Source: Clostridiales bacterium Firm_11 | Lineage (GTDB): Bacteria > Bacillota > Clostridia > Christensenellales > Aristaeellaceae | Length of the DNA: 37,681 bases | Assembly (NCBI GenBank): GCA_001604105.1 | Contig: LVAQ01000004.1 | Location: 139,276 to 176,956 of the forward strand | Direction: 5' to 3' | Shown: positions 16,614-24,654 of the stretch, piece by piece | Numbering within the stretch: position 1 is the stretch's first letter | How the letters are laid out: each line of letters opens with the position of its first letter | Position numbers and translations under genes: made by a program | The notes under the pieces: model-generated | The model's input: the letters and a program-made list of their open reading frames with translations, nothing else | What the model was told of the DNA's origin: nothing | The model's database searches: none

Positions 16614-17606
16614 ATGGATAAGAAAGGCATTGTGATTTCCAGCCGCATCGCAATCGGCATCAGCGCTTGCTGTATGGGCTGCCCTGTGCGCTACAATGGC
16701 AAGGGGCGGGATACGCTGGCCACCATGGGTCGGGAAAAAAGTGATTTTAAGTGGTGCCCCGTATGTCCGGAGTGTATGGCTGGCCTGGGTGTTCCAAGAG
16801 AGCCGATTCATCTGACCGGAGGCGATGGCGCCCTGGTATGGACAGGGGAGACGGATGTCAAGAACAGGCGCGGGCAAAACGTAACCGAGGATGTGAAATT
16901 CGGCGCCATGGCGTGTTTGGAAACGCTGAAACGCGCTGGCATCACGGCGTTTGTTTATATGGATGGCAGCCCTTCCTGCGGGGTTTACCGCACAACACTC
17001 AAAACCACCAAGCGCGGACATCCGCCAGGCATTTTCGGATCCTTATTGCTCGCGCAGGGTTTCTTTCTGATTCCAGCCGCCGATATGCAAAGCCCGCTCA
17101 AGTGGTGGGATTGGCGGCGGCGGTTGCTTGCGTTTTACTGGCTCAAGAACCTGGAAATCAACAGCAAAGCGGAACTGTACGACGCGTGGTCAAAGCTGAA
17201 ATTTCTGTTTCAGGAACTGGATTCGGTATGGGCACGCGCCATGGGGCGGGATTTGGCGGGGCTTAGCCGCGCGCCAAGCGAGGCCTTTGTGAAGCAATTC
17301 AAAGCTGAGGCGCTTGAACTGCTCCGCAAACCCTCCACGGTGCGCCGTATAACCAACAGCCTGTGGAAGAATTACGCTCATTACCGCAAAACGGTTGGGA
17401 AAACGGTGGATGCAGTTAACTCTCCTGATTTTCAGCGGAACATCACAACCATTGCCAAAGAACTGGTGACCATGGAACGCAAAGCCCATGAAGATGAGGT
17501 GCTGTTTGGTACCTCGCCGGTTCTTTATAGAGAGAAGCGCAGAACGGCTGTGAAACCCGACGCCCTTGCCGCTGCTGCTGAAGCGGACACGCCGGCAGAG
17601 CAATGA
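16614..17606 (+). CDS. DUF523 protein with unassigned C-terminal domain
   Basis: This protein has 330 residues. The first 150 or so are a DUF523 domain: ISACCMGCPVRYNGKG near residue 18, CPVCPECMAGLGVPREP near 47, TGGDG near 68, and DGSPSCG near 120. The many conserved cysteines suggest metal or Fe-S binding. The remaining 180 residues are mostly helical and do not clearly match the DUF1722 domain often fused to DUF523. The ATG at 16614 is preceded by GAGGA. Its place beside a photolyase recalls the E. coli ybgA-phr pair, where a DUF1722 protein sits next to the photolyase. Function is unknown; a role linked to DNA-damage tolerance is inferred from context only. Confidence 0.75.
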   Translation: MDKKGIVISSRIAIGISACCMGCPVRYNGKGRDTLATMGREKSDFKWCPVCPECMAGLGVPREPIHLTGGDGALVWTGETDVKNRRGQNVTEDVKFGAMACLETLKRAGITAFVYMDGSPSCGVYRTTLKTTKRGHPPGIFGSLLLAQGFFLIPAADMQSPLKWWDWRRRLLAFYWLKNLEINSKAELYDAWSKLKFLFQELDSVWARAMGRDLAGLSRAPSEAFVKQFKAEALELLRKPSTVRRITNSLWKNYAHYRKTVGKTVDAVNSPDFQRNITTIAKELVTMERKAHEDEVLFGTSPVLYREKRRTAVKPDALAAAAEADTPAEQ

Positions 17607-17719
17607 CGCGGGCGTGCGCCCATGGGCAAGTGTTATGTTGATGTTATCCTTGGCTCGCTTGCCTGATTCGCTTGTGAGGGGGATCGCTTATGCGTAAAAG
17701 CCAAACCCTGAAGCCTTTC

Positions 17720-18499
17720 TCACAGCGTTGTGATAATTTGATTTCGCCGATTATACAGGGTTCGATACCCAAAATACAGTGCGCCGAAAGAGGACAGGCA
17801 CACCACCGTGCAGATGGCAATCATAATTGCTATCTGGTACAAAATCGCTGTGGCAGGAAGCGTGCCGGATAGAATCTGGCCGGTCATCATGCCCGGAAGG
17901 GATACGATCCCCATGCCGACCATCGCGTTGAAGGTCGGCAGAAGCGCCATTTCCAGCGCCTGACGCACAAAGGGAAGCAGGATTTTCTCGGGGGTCGCGC
18001 CCACGTTCAGCAGCGCTTCGATTCGTGCGCGCTGCCCGGCCAAACGTTCCCGGAAGGCTTTCACCCCCAGCGTTGCCCCGGTCATGGTGTTGCCCATCAA
18101 CATTCCCGCAATCGGGATTACATACCGCGGGTTAAACAAACTCTCTCCAACCACAATGCCTATGAAGAATACAATCACCGATATCCCGGATAGGGCAATC
18201 GATGCAGCGATGATGATTTGGAAGCGTCGGTTGAGCGTCCTGTTCTTTGCCAGCACGCGGGAAATCGCAAACGCACACATTGCAATCAGGTAAGCGATGG
18301 TAAACGCCGGATGGGGATTTTCAAAAATGTAGGTTAACACAAAACCCGCCAACGCGAGCTGCGCCGTCATGCGAATACTGGCGATAATCATCAGCTTTGT
18401 CTGGTTAATGCGGCATTTTTTCATGATGGCCAGCACGACCAGCAAAAGCAGATAAATCAAGGAAAATTGCCCGATTTGCATCTTTACAACATCATTCAT
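17720..18499 (-). CDS. fetB: FetB-like ABC transporter permease (UPF0014)
   Basis: This 259-residue membrane protein has about six or seven hydrophobic segments. It matches the UPF0014/FetB family, with the block VIPIAGMLMGNTMTGATLG and a following stretch containing FRERLAGQRARIEALLNVGA and LSLPGMMTGQILSG-type motifs. In E. coli, FetAB exports iron and lowers oxidative stress. The gene overlaps the end of the ATPase gene by 4 bases, showing tight coupling. I see no good terminator below it, and the convergent DUF523 gene ends 113 bases away. Confidence 0.88.
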   Translation of the reverse strand: MNDVVKMQIGQFSLIYLLLLVVLAIMKKCRINQTKLMIIASIRMTAQLALAGFVLTYIFENPHPAFTIAYLIAMCAFAISRVLAKNRTLNRRFQIIIAASIALSGISVIVFFIGIVVGESLFNPRYVIPIAGMLMGNTMTGATLGVKAFRERLAGQRARIEALLNVGATPEKILLPFVRQALEMALLPTFNAMVGMGIVSLPGMMTGQILSGTLPATAILYQIAIMIAICTVVCLSSFGALYFGYRTLYNRRNQIITTL

Positions 18500-19128
18500 A
18501 CGCGTACCTTTCGCTCTAGGATCACAGTGTTCTCCGCAAATTGGTCAACCAGCTTTTGATCGTGACAGATGATCAGCAGCGTGATCTGCTTCTGCTTGCA
18601 GTAAGCCTTCACTTGACCGAGCATACGCACGGCCGTGCCTTCGTCCAGCGCCGAGGTTGGTTCATCCAGCAGCAGCACCTTGGGCGCAAGCGCGAGGTGA
18701 ATGGCCAAAAACACCCGTTGTCGTTCACCGCCGGACAGGTTTTCGCAGTTGGCTTCCAGCGGGAAATCCGCGCAACATAGCTGTAGAAACATTCGCATCT
18801 CGTCATCATGGATACACTTTTTCGCGCGGTAATCAAAAAATTGTGTGAAGTTTTCGCGGATGGTTCCAGAAAACAGAAAAACGTTCTGCGCCATCAAAAG
18901 AACTTCCTTGCGCAGGGAGATCGTATCCAAATCCTCAAGGTTGTTGTTCTGATAATATATCGTACCGGCCGATGGCGCAACCGTCGCGTTAAACAAGCGA
19001 AATAACGTGCTTTTACCGCTACCGCTTTCTCCGGTGATAAAAGTAGTTTTTGTATGCGGTATTGCCAGCGGCGGGTACGCAATCAGGTTCATGAAAACCA
19101 GATCTTTCGCGGAAAGGATGCTCTCCAA
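18496..19128 (-). CDS. fetA: FetA-like ABC transporter ATPase
   Basis: This 210-residue ATPase carries a Walker A motif GESGSGKST at residues 33-41, the signature LSGGERQRV near 129, and Walker B VLLLDEPTSALDEG near 152. It pairs with the permease encoded directly downstream and would energise iron or another metal export across the cytoplasmic membrane. The start is a TTG at 19128, preceded by a very strong AAGGAGGG site. It is divergent from a PadR regulator, and both promoters face each other across a small AT-rich palindromic region. Confidence 0.88.
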   Translation of the reverse strand: MESILSAKDLVFMNLIAYPPLAIPHTKTTFITGESGSGKSTLFRLFNATVAPSAGTIYYQNNNLEDLDTISLRKEVLLMAQNVFLFSGTIRENFTQFFDYRAKKCIHDDEMRMFLQLCCADFPLEANCENLSGGERQRVFLAIHLALAPKVLLLDEPTSALDEGTAVRMLGQVKAYCKQKQITLLIICHDQKLVDQFAENTVILERKVRV

Positions 19129-19141
19129 GGTCTATCCCTCC

Positions 19142-19171
19142 TTGACAATCGAATCCCCAACGGGATATACT
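19142..19171 (+). promoter_or_regulatory. padR promoter
   Basis: TTGACA (19142-19147), an 18-base spacer and TATACT (19166-19171) form a strong promoter reading into padR. The -35 box overlaps the complement of the fetA ribosome-binding site. Confidence 0.7.
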
Positions 19172-19220
19172 ATATCGAATCACGTTATCTTTTAGCGATA
19201 TCGATATTCGATATTATATC
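19171..19220. promoter_or_regulatory. Probable PadR operator region
   Basis: This AT-rich segment has repeated ATATCG/CGATAT units, including the self-complementary ATATCGATAT near 19198-19207, and similar half-sites at about 19172-19178 and 19208-19214. It lies downstream of the padR -10 box and downstream of the fetA -10 box on the other strand, so one bound repressor could close both. Confidence 0.45.
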
Positions 19221-19241
19221 ACTGGAGGCGAGCCGATGCAA
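19213..19241 (-). promoter_or_regulatory. fetAB promoter
   Basis: On the minus strand TTGCAT (plus 19236-19241), a 17-base spacer and TATAAT (plus 19213-19218) form a good promoter. The -35 box covers the padR start codon. Confidence 0.65.
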
Positions 19242-19538
19242 GCACCTGTATTACGAAAGTTGTTTTTAGGCTATATTCAAGTACACATCCTCCATCACGC
19301 GAAGCAAGAACCGGTTTTTGGCGCATGGATGATGGAAGAACTTGCCCGTCACGGCTTTGAGATCAGCGCGGGCACACTGTACCCCATCCTCCATGGACTG
19401 ACAAAGCATGGATTGCTCACGGTGGAAAATCGCAATGTTGACGGAAAGATTAGAAAATACTACCACATCACATCCGAAGGTGAGGAAGTGCTCGCGCAGG
19501 CGAAAATCAGGATTCAGGAATTGACACGCGAACTCTGA
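19236..19538 (+). CDS. PadR-family transcriptional regulator
   Basis: This 100-residue protein is a small PadR-type winged-helix regulator. It has the family features LGYIQVHILHHAKQEPVFGA, the recognition-helix region FEISAGTLYPILHGLTKHGL and a wing ending RKYYHITSEGEEVL. It is the short form with little C-terminal dimer helix. CTGGAGGCG precedes the ATG. It is divergent from fetAB and most likely represses itself and the exporter, with an unknown signal. A strong terminator lies about 110 bases downstream. Confidence 0.9.
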   Translation: MQAPVLRKLFLGYIQVHILHHAKQEPVFGAWMMEELARHGFEISAGTLYPILHGLTKHGLLTVENRNVDGKIRKYYHITSEGEEVLAQAKIRIQELTREL

Positions 19539-19866
19539 ACGCGCGATGAATCAAGCGTTTTGCGGCTTCTGATGCAGAGCGCTGCCGATGTAAGCAGGCA
19601 ATATGGCGTAAACGTAGCGCTATTTCAAGGCTAAACATGCTCCAAGAAGAAGTGCCCCGCGCAAATCAGCGTGGGGTGCTTTCTTTTGCGATGGTCTGAT
19701 TGCGTGTCAAAGCAACGATTGTTTTTGCGGAAAGCTTGGCGCTGCGAACGCAGCAACCATCCATCCCGTATCAACGTGGACATGGTGTTACGCGGGGACG
19801 CGCCCTGTTTTTCTTTGCGCGTTTTCGAAAAATGATATTTTTGTCACGAACTGTGCCGATAAGTAC
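19539..19866 (+). other. Gene-free interval between padR and the gntR promoter
   Basis: Apart from the terminator at 19651-19688 I see no gene, RNA or repeat in this stretch. Confidence 0.5.
19651..19688 (+). terminator. Terminator downstream of padR
   Basis: AGTGCCCCGCGC and GCGTGGGGTGCTT form a GC-rich hairpin with a six-base loop, followed by TCTTTT. Confidence 0.7.
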
Positions 19867-19894
19867 TTGACACAGGGCGTATTTTAGCTATAAT
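19867..19894 (+). promoter_or_regulatory. Promoter of the gntR-ABC-transketolase operon
   Basis: TTGACA (19867-19872), a 16-base spacer and TATAAT (19889-19894) are near consensus. Transcription would begin around 19901, just before the operator. Confidence 0.75.
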
Positions 19895-19907
19895 AAGTCC
19901 ATAAAAT

Positions 19908-19925
19908 ACATCAGACGTCTGATGT
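19908..19925. promoter_or_regulatory. Perfect 18-bp palindromic operator
   Basis: ACATCAGACGTCTGATGT is a perfect palindrome at roughly +8 to +25 from the predicted start of transcription. A dimeric regulator bound here would block elongation. The FadR/GntR-type regulator encoded 31 bases downstream is the obvious ligand. No second copy was seen elsewhere in the window. Confidence 0.75.
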
Positions 19926-19956
19926 TAATGAGGATAGACTGGAGGGAAGGGGTGAT

Positions 19957-20652
19957 ATGGAGAATCGCGCACAAAGGCTTCCAGAAATCGTAGCACAAAA
20001 GATCAAAAGCATGATCATCGAACTCTCGCTCAACGAAGGCGACAGGATGCCCACGGAAACAACGCTGACTTCGTATTTTAACGTAAGCAGATCCTCCATT
20101 CGGGAGGCTATCAAAATCCTGGAAGCGGAAAACGTGGTGGAAATCCAGCATGGCAGGGGAACCTACATCGCCAAGAAAACTGGAATTTCCAAGGATCCGC
20201 TTGGGCTGAGCTTTTCGGATCGGGATACGCTCCTGCAAAACCTGCTGGAGGCACGCAAACTGATGGAACCTGGTATCGCTTACATTGCGGCACAGCGCCG
20301 CACCGCGGATAACCTTGTTCAGATGCAGGCTTCCATCCGCGATATGGAGCGCTCCTTCGCAAAGGGAGAAGACTATACTCGCTACGATTATCGCTTTCAC
20401 TGCATTCTGGCGGAAAGCACGCAAAATGACGTGCTCAACCGCATGCTTCCGTTGATCTGTGATTCCATCAACGCAGGATATATGCAGACATCCCGTGTCA
20501 AGGGCAGCTACGAAAGAGCTATCTACTGGCACACGAAGATCTATGATGCAGTTTTAGCGCAGAAGCCTTTGGAAGCACAACAGGCGGTGATTCAGCACTT
20601 AAGCCAGACTATGATCGACGCCGAGCACAATTTGGAAGGAGCAGAAAAATGA
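19957..20652 (+). CDS. FadR-subfamily GntR transcriptional regulator
   Basis: This 231-residue protein has an N-terminal winged helix with TTLTSYFNVSRSSIREAIKI at about residues 33-52 and the GRGTYIA wing. The C-terminal all-helical FCD ligand domain begins near residue 95 and includes the putative metal ligands in YDYRFHCIL. Such regulators usually sense an organic acid or sugar derivative. It is the first gene of its operon, with GGAGGG upstream of the ATG, and its stop overlaps the start of the binding-protein gene by 4 bases. It probably represses its own operon through the palindrome at 19908-19925. Confidence 0.92.
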   Translation: MENRAQRLPEIVAQKIKSMIIELSLNEGDRMPTETTLTSYFNVSRSSIREAIKILEAENVVEIQHGRGTYIAKKTGISKDPLGLSFSDRDTLLQNLLEARKLMEPGIAYIAAQRRTADNLVQMQASIRDMERSFAKGEDYTRYDYRFHCILAESTQNDVLNRMLPLICDSINAGYMQTSRVKGSYERAIYWHTKIYDAVLAQKPLEAQQAVIQHLSQTMIDAEHNLEGAEK

Positions 20653-21857
20653 AGAAATTGCTAAGCACACTCATTGCCTTGATTATGATGCTTTCCGTGG
20701 CCTCCTTTGCCTATGCGGAGGATGTAACCATCAACTACTGGTTCTGGGCGGATAACGATGCCTATGCTGAAACCATGCAGGAAATGATTGCGGATTTCAA
20801 CGCTACCAATGGTCAGGGAATCACCGTGGTAGGGGAGCAAGTACCTTGGGATGGCGGCGGATACAGCAACACCGTCTTTACTGCGGCCATGGGCGGCGGC
20901 GGCCCGGACGTGGCGAGCTGGAAGCTTACCGCTACCCCCTCCTTTGTCGCCAATGATCTGCTGGAGCCTCTGGATGCGTTCCTGCAGGACTGGGATGGCT
21001 ACAGCGAAATCGAATCCAGCCTGTGGGATGTCATGCGTGAAGTGGGCGATGGCGAGCATGTGTATGTGATGCCTTGGAACACGCAGGTTCTTTACGTGTA
21101 CTATCGTCCCTCTATGTTCGCGGATGCGGGGCTGAGCGTACCGACCACCTATCAGGAATTCCTTGATGCCTGCGCCGCCCTTACCAAAGATGGCGTATAC
21201 GGCTTTGGCATGCGCGGTGCCCGTGGCGGCCAGGAGCCTTGGGGCAGCTTCATTTATGCCCGCGGCGGTACCTTTGCGGATTTGACCACCCCGGAAGCGG
21301 TTCAGGGCATGCAGGACTTTATCGACCTGTTCCAGAAGGGCTACACCCCTCCGACGGCGCCCTCCGATGGCTTTAGCCAGATCATTGATAACTTTAAGAG
21401 CGGGTTGACCGCGATGACTGTCCACCACATTGGCTCTTCTGCCGGCATGGTGGAGACCTTCGGCGATGATGTGGCCGCGTTTGTGTTCCCCGCGGGCGAA
21501 GGCCAGTGGACATCCATGGGCGATACCGAGAACGTTATGTTTGCCTCCAGCGCCAACAAAGAAGCCGCTTTCCAGTGGCTTGCCTACCTTGCGACCGGCA
21601 AGGGACAGGAAACCTGGTGCAAGGTGACCGGCAACGTGCCCGTATCCTCCAGCGTGAAAGCACTGGATGAGTTCCAGAGCAATCCCTTCATGAAGGTATC
21701 CATTGAAGGCGCTCCCTATGCGGGCATTCTGCCGGTACTGGATACCACCACCGAGTGGATCAGCTCCATTTGGCCTTCCACCGTACAGCAGGCCCTGCTG
21801 GGCGAAATTACCGCGCAGGAGTGCATGGATATTTTGCAAGCTGAGCTTTATCAGTAA
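20649..21857 (+). CDS. ABC sugar transporter solute-binding protein
   Basis: This 402-residue protein is a family 1 extracellular solute-binding protein for a carbohydrate importer. The signal peptide ends MLSVASFAYA-EDV near residue 23. It has no lipobox cysteine, so it would be cleaved by signal peptidase I and released, not lipid-anchored. The mature protein starts with the typical beta strand TINYWFW. It is translationally coupled to the regulator gene and followed by a stable hairpin before the permeases. The sugar bound is unknown; the trailing genes hint at a monosaccharide or small oligosaccharide. Confidence 0.9.
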   Translation: MKKLLSTLIALIMMLSVASFAYAEDVTINYWFWADNDAYAETMQEMIADFNATNGQGITVVGEQVPWDGGGYSNTVFTAAMGGGGPDVASWKLTATPSFVANDLLEPLDAFLQDWDGYSEIESSLWDVMREVGDGEHVYVMPWNTQVLYVYYRPSMFADAGLSVPTTYQEFLDACAALTKDGVYGFGMRGARGGQEPWGSFIYARGGTFADLTTPEAVQGMQDFIDLFQKGYTPPTAPSDGFSQIIDNFKSGLTAMTVHHIGSSAGMVETFGDDVAAFVFPAGEGQWTSMGDTENVMFASSANKEAAFQWLAYLATGKGQETWCKVTGNVPVSSSVKALDEFQSNPFMKVSIEGAPYAGILPVLDTTTEWISSIWPSTVQQALLGEITAQECMDILQAELYQ

Positions 21858-21872
21858 CACCCCATGACGCAC

Positions 21873-21911
21873 GGGGAGGGAATCTGCAAGGTTCCTTCCC
21901 CAACCTTTTCC
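21873..21911 (+). terminator. Intercistronic hairpin after the binding-protein gene
   Basis: GGGGAGGGAA (21873-21882) pairs with TTCCTTCCCC (21892-21901) with one mismatch, followed by AACCTTTT. It probably terminates some transcripts and protects the upstream message, raising binding-protein yield over the permeases. Confidence 0.6.
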
Positions 21912-22067
21912 AAATGAAATCGTATAAAAGATAATCCTTGTGCTGCCGCCCAATGGGTTTGCACCCGAATGGCAGAGATGATCCGCATTCAGCAGATTCA
22001 TCCTCCCCGGCACATAAGGAAGAACCGCATAAAACATGACCAAAACGTTGAAAAGGGGCATGACCTG

Positions 22068-22961
22068 ATGGAAATCATCCAAAAACGCATGCGGAAAGCC
22101 AACATCTGGCCATACCTGCTTGTCCTGCCAGCTTTGCTGGTTGTGATCGCGGTGGTCTTTGTGCCCATTCTAAACGCTATATCCATGAGTCTGCAACAAT
22201 ACGATCTGCGCAGGCCAAAGCAGATTGCGTTTATCGGGCTGCAAAACTACCTCCAGCTATTTTCTGATAAGCAGTTTATCGCCAGCCTGTACCGCACCGT
22301 CCTATGGGTGGTATTTGGCGTCGGCTTCCAGTTTGTTTTCGGTTTCGCGCTGGCGCTGTTGCTCAATCAGGGATTTCGCGGCAGGGGGCTGGTGCGCTCC
22401 GTCAGCCTGATTCCATGGGTCACGCCGGGCGTTCTGATCGCGCTGATGTGGCGCTGGCTTCTGGACGGCAATTACGGCGTCATCAACGATTTATTACAGC
22501 GAATCGGGTGGATCGAAAGCAACATCGCATTTTTGGCCAACCGAACCACCGCGTTGCCATCCGTTATCCTGACCATCGTATGGCAGGGGATTCCCTTTTT
22601 TGCACTGATGCTGCTGGCGGGTTTGCAGGGTATCTCCCACGACCTGTACGAAGCCGCGGATATTGATGGGGCGCACAGCCTGCAAAAGCTGCGGTTCATT
22701 ACCATTCCATCGCTGAAAAATACCATCTTTGTAACCACCATGCTGCGCGTGATCTGGGTTGCCAACTCCGTTGACGTCATCTTCAACATGACAGAAGGCG
22801 GCCCTGCCTATGCCACGCAGACGTTGAGCGTGTACATATACCTGAAAGCCAACACGCTCAATATGGGCTATGCATCTGCCATGGCCATTGTGCTGACCAT
22901 TCTGCTGCTGGCTTTCTCGATCCCATACCTGCGGAGCATGTTCCGCGATCAGGGGGTGTAA
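22068..22961 (+). CDS. ABC sugar transporter permease (MalF/UgpA type)
   Basis: This 297-residue membrane protein has six predicted helices and the cytoplasmic EAA loop, EAADIDGAHSLQKLRFITIP at about residues 195-214, which contacts the ATPase. The start is the ATG at 22068, with AAAAGGGG at 22051-22058; the longer open frame upstream lacks a membrane-protein look. It pairs with the next gene as a heterodimeric channel. No ATPase gene is present in the operon. Confidence 0.92.
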   Translation: MEIIQKRMRKANIWPYLLVLPALLVVIAVVFVPILNAISMSLQQYDLRRPKQIAFIGLQNYLQLFSDKQFIASLYRTVLWVVFGVGFQFVFGFALALLLNQGFRGRGLVRSVSLIPWVTPGVLIALMWRWLLDGNYGVINDLLQRIGWIESNIAFLANRTTALPSVILTIVWQGIPFFALMLLAGLQGISHDLYEAADIDGAHSLQKLRFITIPSLKNTIFVTTMLRVIWVANSVDVIFNMTEGGPAYATQTLSVYIYLKANTLNMGYASAMAIVLTILLLAFSIPYLRSMFRDQGV

Positions 22962-22963
22962 CG

Positions 22964-23812
22964 ATGCAAAGCATTGTAAAGCATAGCAAATACAGCCTGA
23001 AGCGGATTCTTGTACTGTATCTTCCCCTGGCCATTGTCCTTTTATTCCTGTTGTTTCCCTATTACTGGACGCTGGTCACAAGCCTTAAGCCCAACCACGA
23101 GCTGTACAGCACGCAGGTGGTATACTGGCCGGTAGCGCCAACGCTCAACGCGTATGTACAGTTGTTTGGACAGTTCAACTTTCTAAAGCCCATGTGGAAC
23201 AGCTTTGTGGTAGCGATGATTACTACCGCGCTGTCGCTTACGGTGTCCATGCTCGCGGCTTATTCTTTCTCCCGCTTCCGCTACAGGGGACGTAAGCTGT
23301 TGATGGTATTGTTTCTGACCAACAATATGTTCCCGACTGTTTTGCTGCTGATCCCCTTGTTCACCATCATGCGGCAGATGAACATTCTCTATACACCGGC
23401 CTCGCTGGTGCTCTCCTACACCACGTTCACCATCCCGTTTTCGGTATGGCTGCTCAACGGCTACCTGAACGATCTTCCAATGTCCTTGGAAGAAGCGGCT
23501 ATGGTGGATGGCGCCAATCGGGTGCAAGCCTTTATGCGCATCATTTTTCCGGTGTTGATACCATGCTTGCTGGCAACAGGCGTATACATCTTTATGCAAT
23601 CATGGAACGAGTATACCTTTGCCGTACTGTTTACCAATGACCGTAACCGCACGGTTCCCGTTGCGCTAAAAAGCCTGATTGGGCAATTTGGCGTACAGTG
23701 GGAACTGTTGACGGCAGGCGGCATTATTACCGTGATACCCGTATGCTTCATGTTCTTCTTTGCACAGAAGAAGCTGGTCGCGGGTCTTACATCAGGCGCT
23801 GTTAAGGGATAG
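22964..23812 (+). CDS. ABC sugar transporter permease (MalG/UgpE type)
   Basis: This 282-residue protein is the second permease, with about six helices and the EAA loop EEAAMVDGANRVQAFMRIIF at about residues 178-197. The end, FFAQKKLVAGLTSGAVKG, is the classical C-terminus of MalG-type permeases. It follows the first permease by 2 bases and is coupled to it. Confidence 0.93.
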   Translation: MQSIVKHSKYSLKRILVLYLPLAIVLLFLLFPYYWTLVTSLKPNHELYSTQVVYWPVAPTLNAYVQLFGQFNFLKPMWNSFVVAMITTALSLTVSMLAAYSFSRFRYRGRKLLMVLFLTNNMFPTVLLLIPLFTIMRQMNILYTPASLVLSYTTFTIPFSVWLLNGYLNDLPMSLEEAAMVDGANRVQAFMRIIFPVLIPCLLATGVYIFMQSWNEYTFAVLFTNDRNRTVPVALKSLIGQFGVQWELLTAGGIITVIPVCFMFFFAQKKLVAGLTSGAVKG

Positions 23813-23850
23813 TTCCCTTAGCATAGATTCAATGGAGAGGGCATGGACTT

Positions 23851-24654
23851 ATGACAGAAACCCAACATAGTCAAGCGCAACAAATCAGAACCGATATCCT
23901 GAAAATGCTTTACGGCTGCCAATCTGGGCATCCCGGCGGCTCCCTGTCGGTTGTGGAAATCCTGCTGGCCTTATACAATCATGTGATGCGTTATGATCCC
24001 GCAAACCTCTCCTGGGAAGAGCGGGATCGCCTGGTGCTCAGCAAGGGACACGGTTGCCCTGCGCTGTATGCGGTACTGGCACAAAAAGGATTCTTCCCCC
24101 GTGAATCGCTATGGACACTCCGGCAGTTGGGCAGCATCCTGCAAGGGCACCCCGATATGCGCAAGACGCCCGGGGTGGACGCCAGCACGGGTTCCCTAGG
24201 GCAGGGCATGTCTATCGCGGTGGGTTATGCCTTGGCTGGCCAACGCGCGGCCAAGCCCTACCGCGTTTTTTGTGTGCTGGGTGATGGCGAGGCACAGGAA
24301 GGGCTCGTATGGGAAGCGGCGATGGCCGCTGCGCATTACAAACTGAATAACCTGACCGTAATCATGGATTACAACCAGCTGCAAATAGACGGCACCAACG
24401 ATCAGGTGATGTCGCTGGGCAGCATTCAGGACAAGTTCCGTGCCTTTGGATGGGAAACGCTGGAGACAGATGGTCATGATATCAGCGCGATTGCCGAGGT
24501 GCTCAACCGCCCCGCAAGCGATGCCCCGCGTTTTGTGCTTTGCCACACGGTCAAGGGCAAAGGCGTATCCTTTATGGAAAACGCTGTCGGGTGGCATGGC
24601 AAGCCGATGGATCAAGAACAATTTAACGCGGCAATGCGTGAAATGGGGTGCTGA
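23851..24654 (+). CDS. Transketolase, N-terminal subunit
   Basis: This 267-residue protein is the thiamine-diphosphate-binding half of a split transketolase, which moves two-carbon ketol units between sugar phosphates. It carries GHPGGSLSVVEILLALY near residue 24 and the GDG-to-NN cofactor motif GDGEAQEGL ... NNLTVIMDYNQLQIDG at about 147-180. GGAGAGG precedes the ATG. The stop TGA overlaps the next start (TGATG), so the two halves are made in a coupled way. Its place behind sugar-import genes suggests a dedicated catabolic role, not the housekeeping pentose-phosphate enzyme. Confidence 0.92.
   Translation: MTETQHSQAQQIRTDILKMLYGCQSGHPGGSLSVVEILLALYNHVMRYDPANLSWEERDRLVLSKGHGCPALYAVLAQKGFFPRESLWTLRQLGSILQGHPDMRKTPGVDASTGSLGQGMSIAVGYALAGQRAAKPYRVFCVLGDGEAQEGLVWEAAMAAAHYKLNNLTVIMDYNQLQIDGTNDQVMSLGSIQDKFRAFGWETLETDGHDISAIAEVLNRPASDAPRFVLCHTVKGKGVSFMENAVGWHGKPMDQEQFNAAMREMGC

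Noticed and set aside
20661..22082. A 473-codon minus-strand frame across the binding-protein gene.
   Set aside because: It is the shadow of a well-supported gene and has no independent features.
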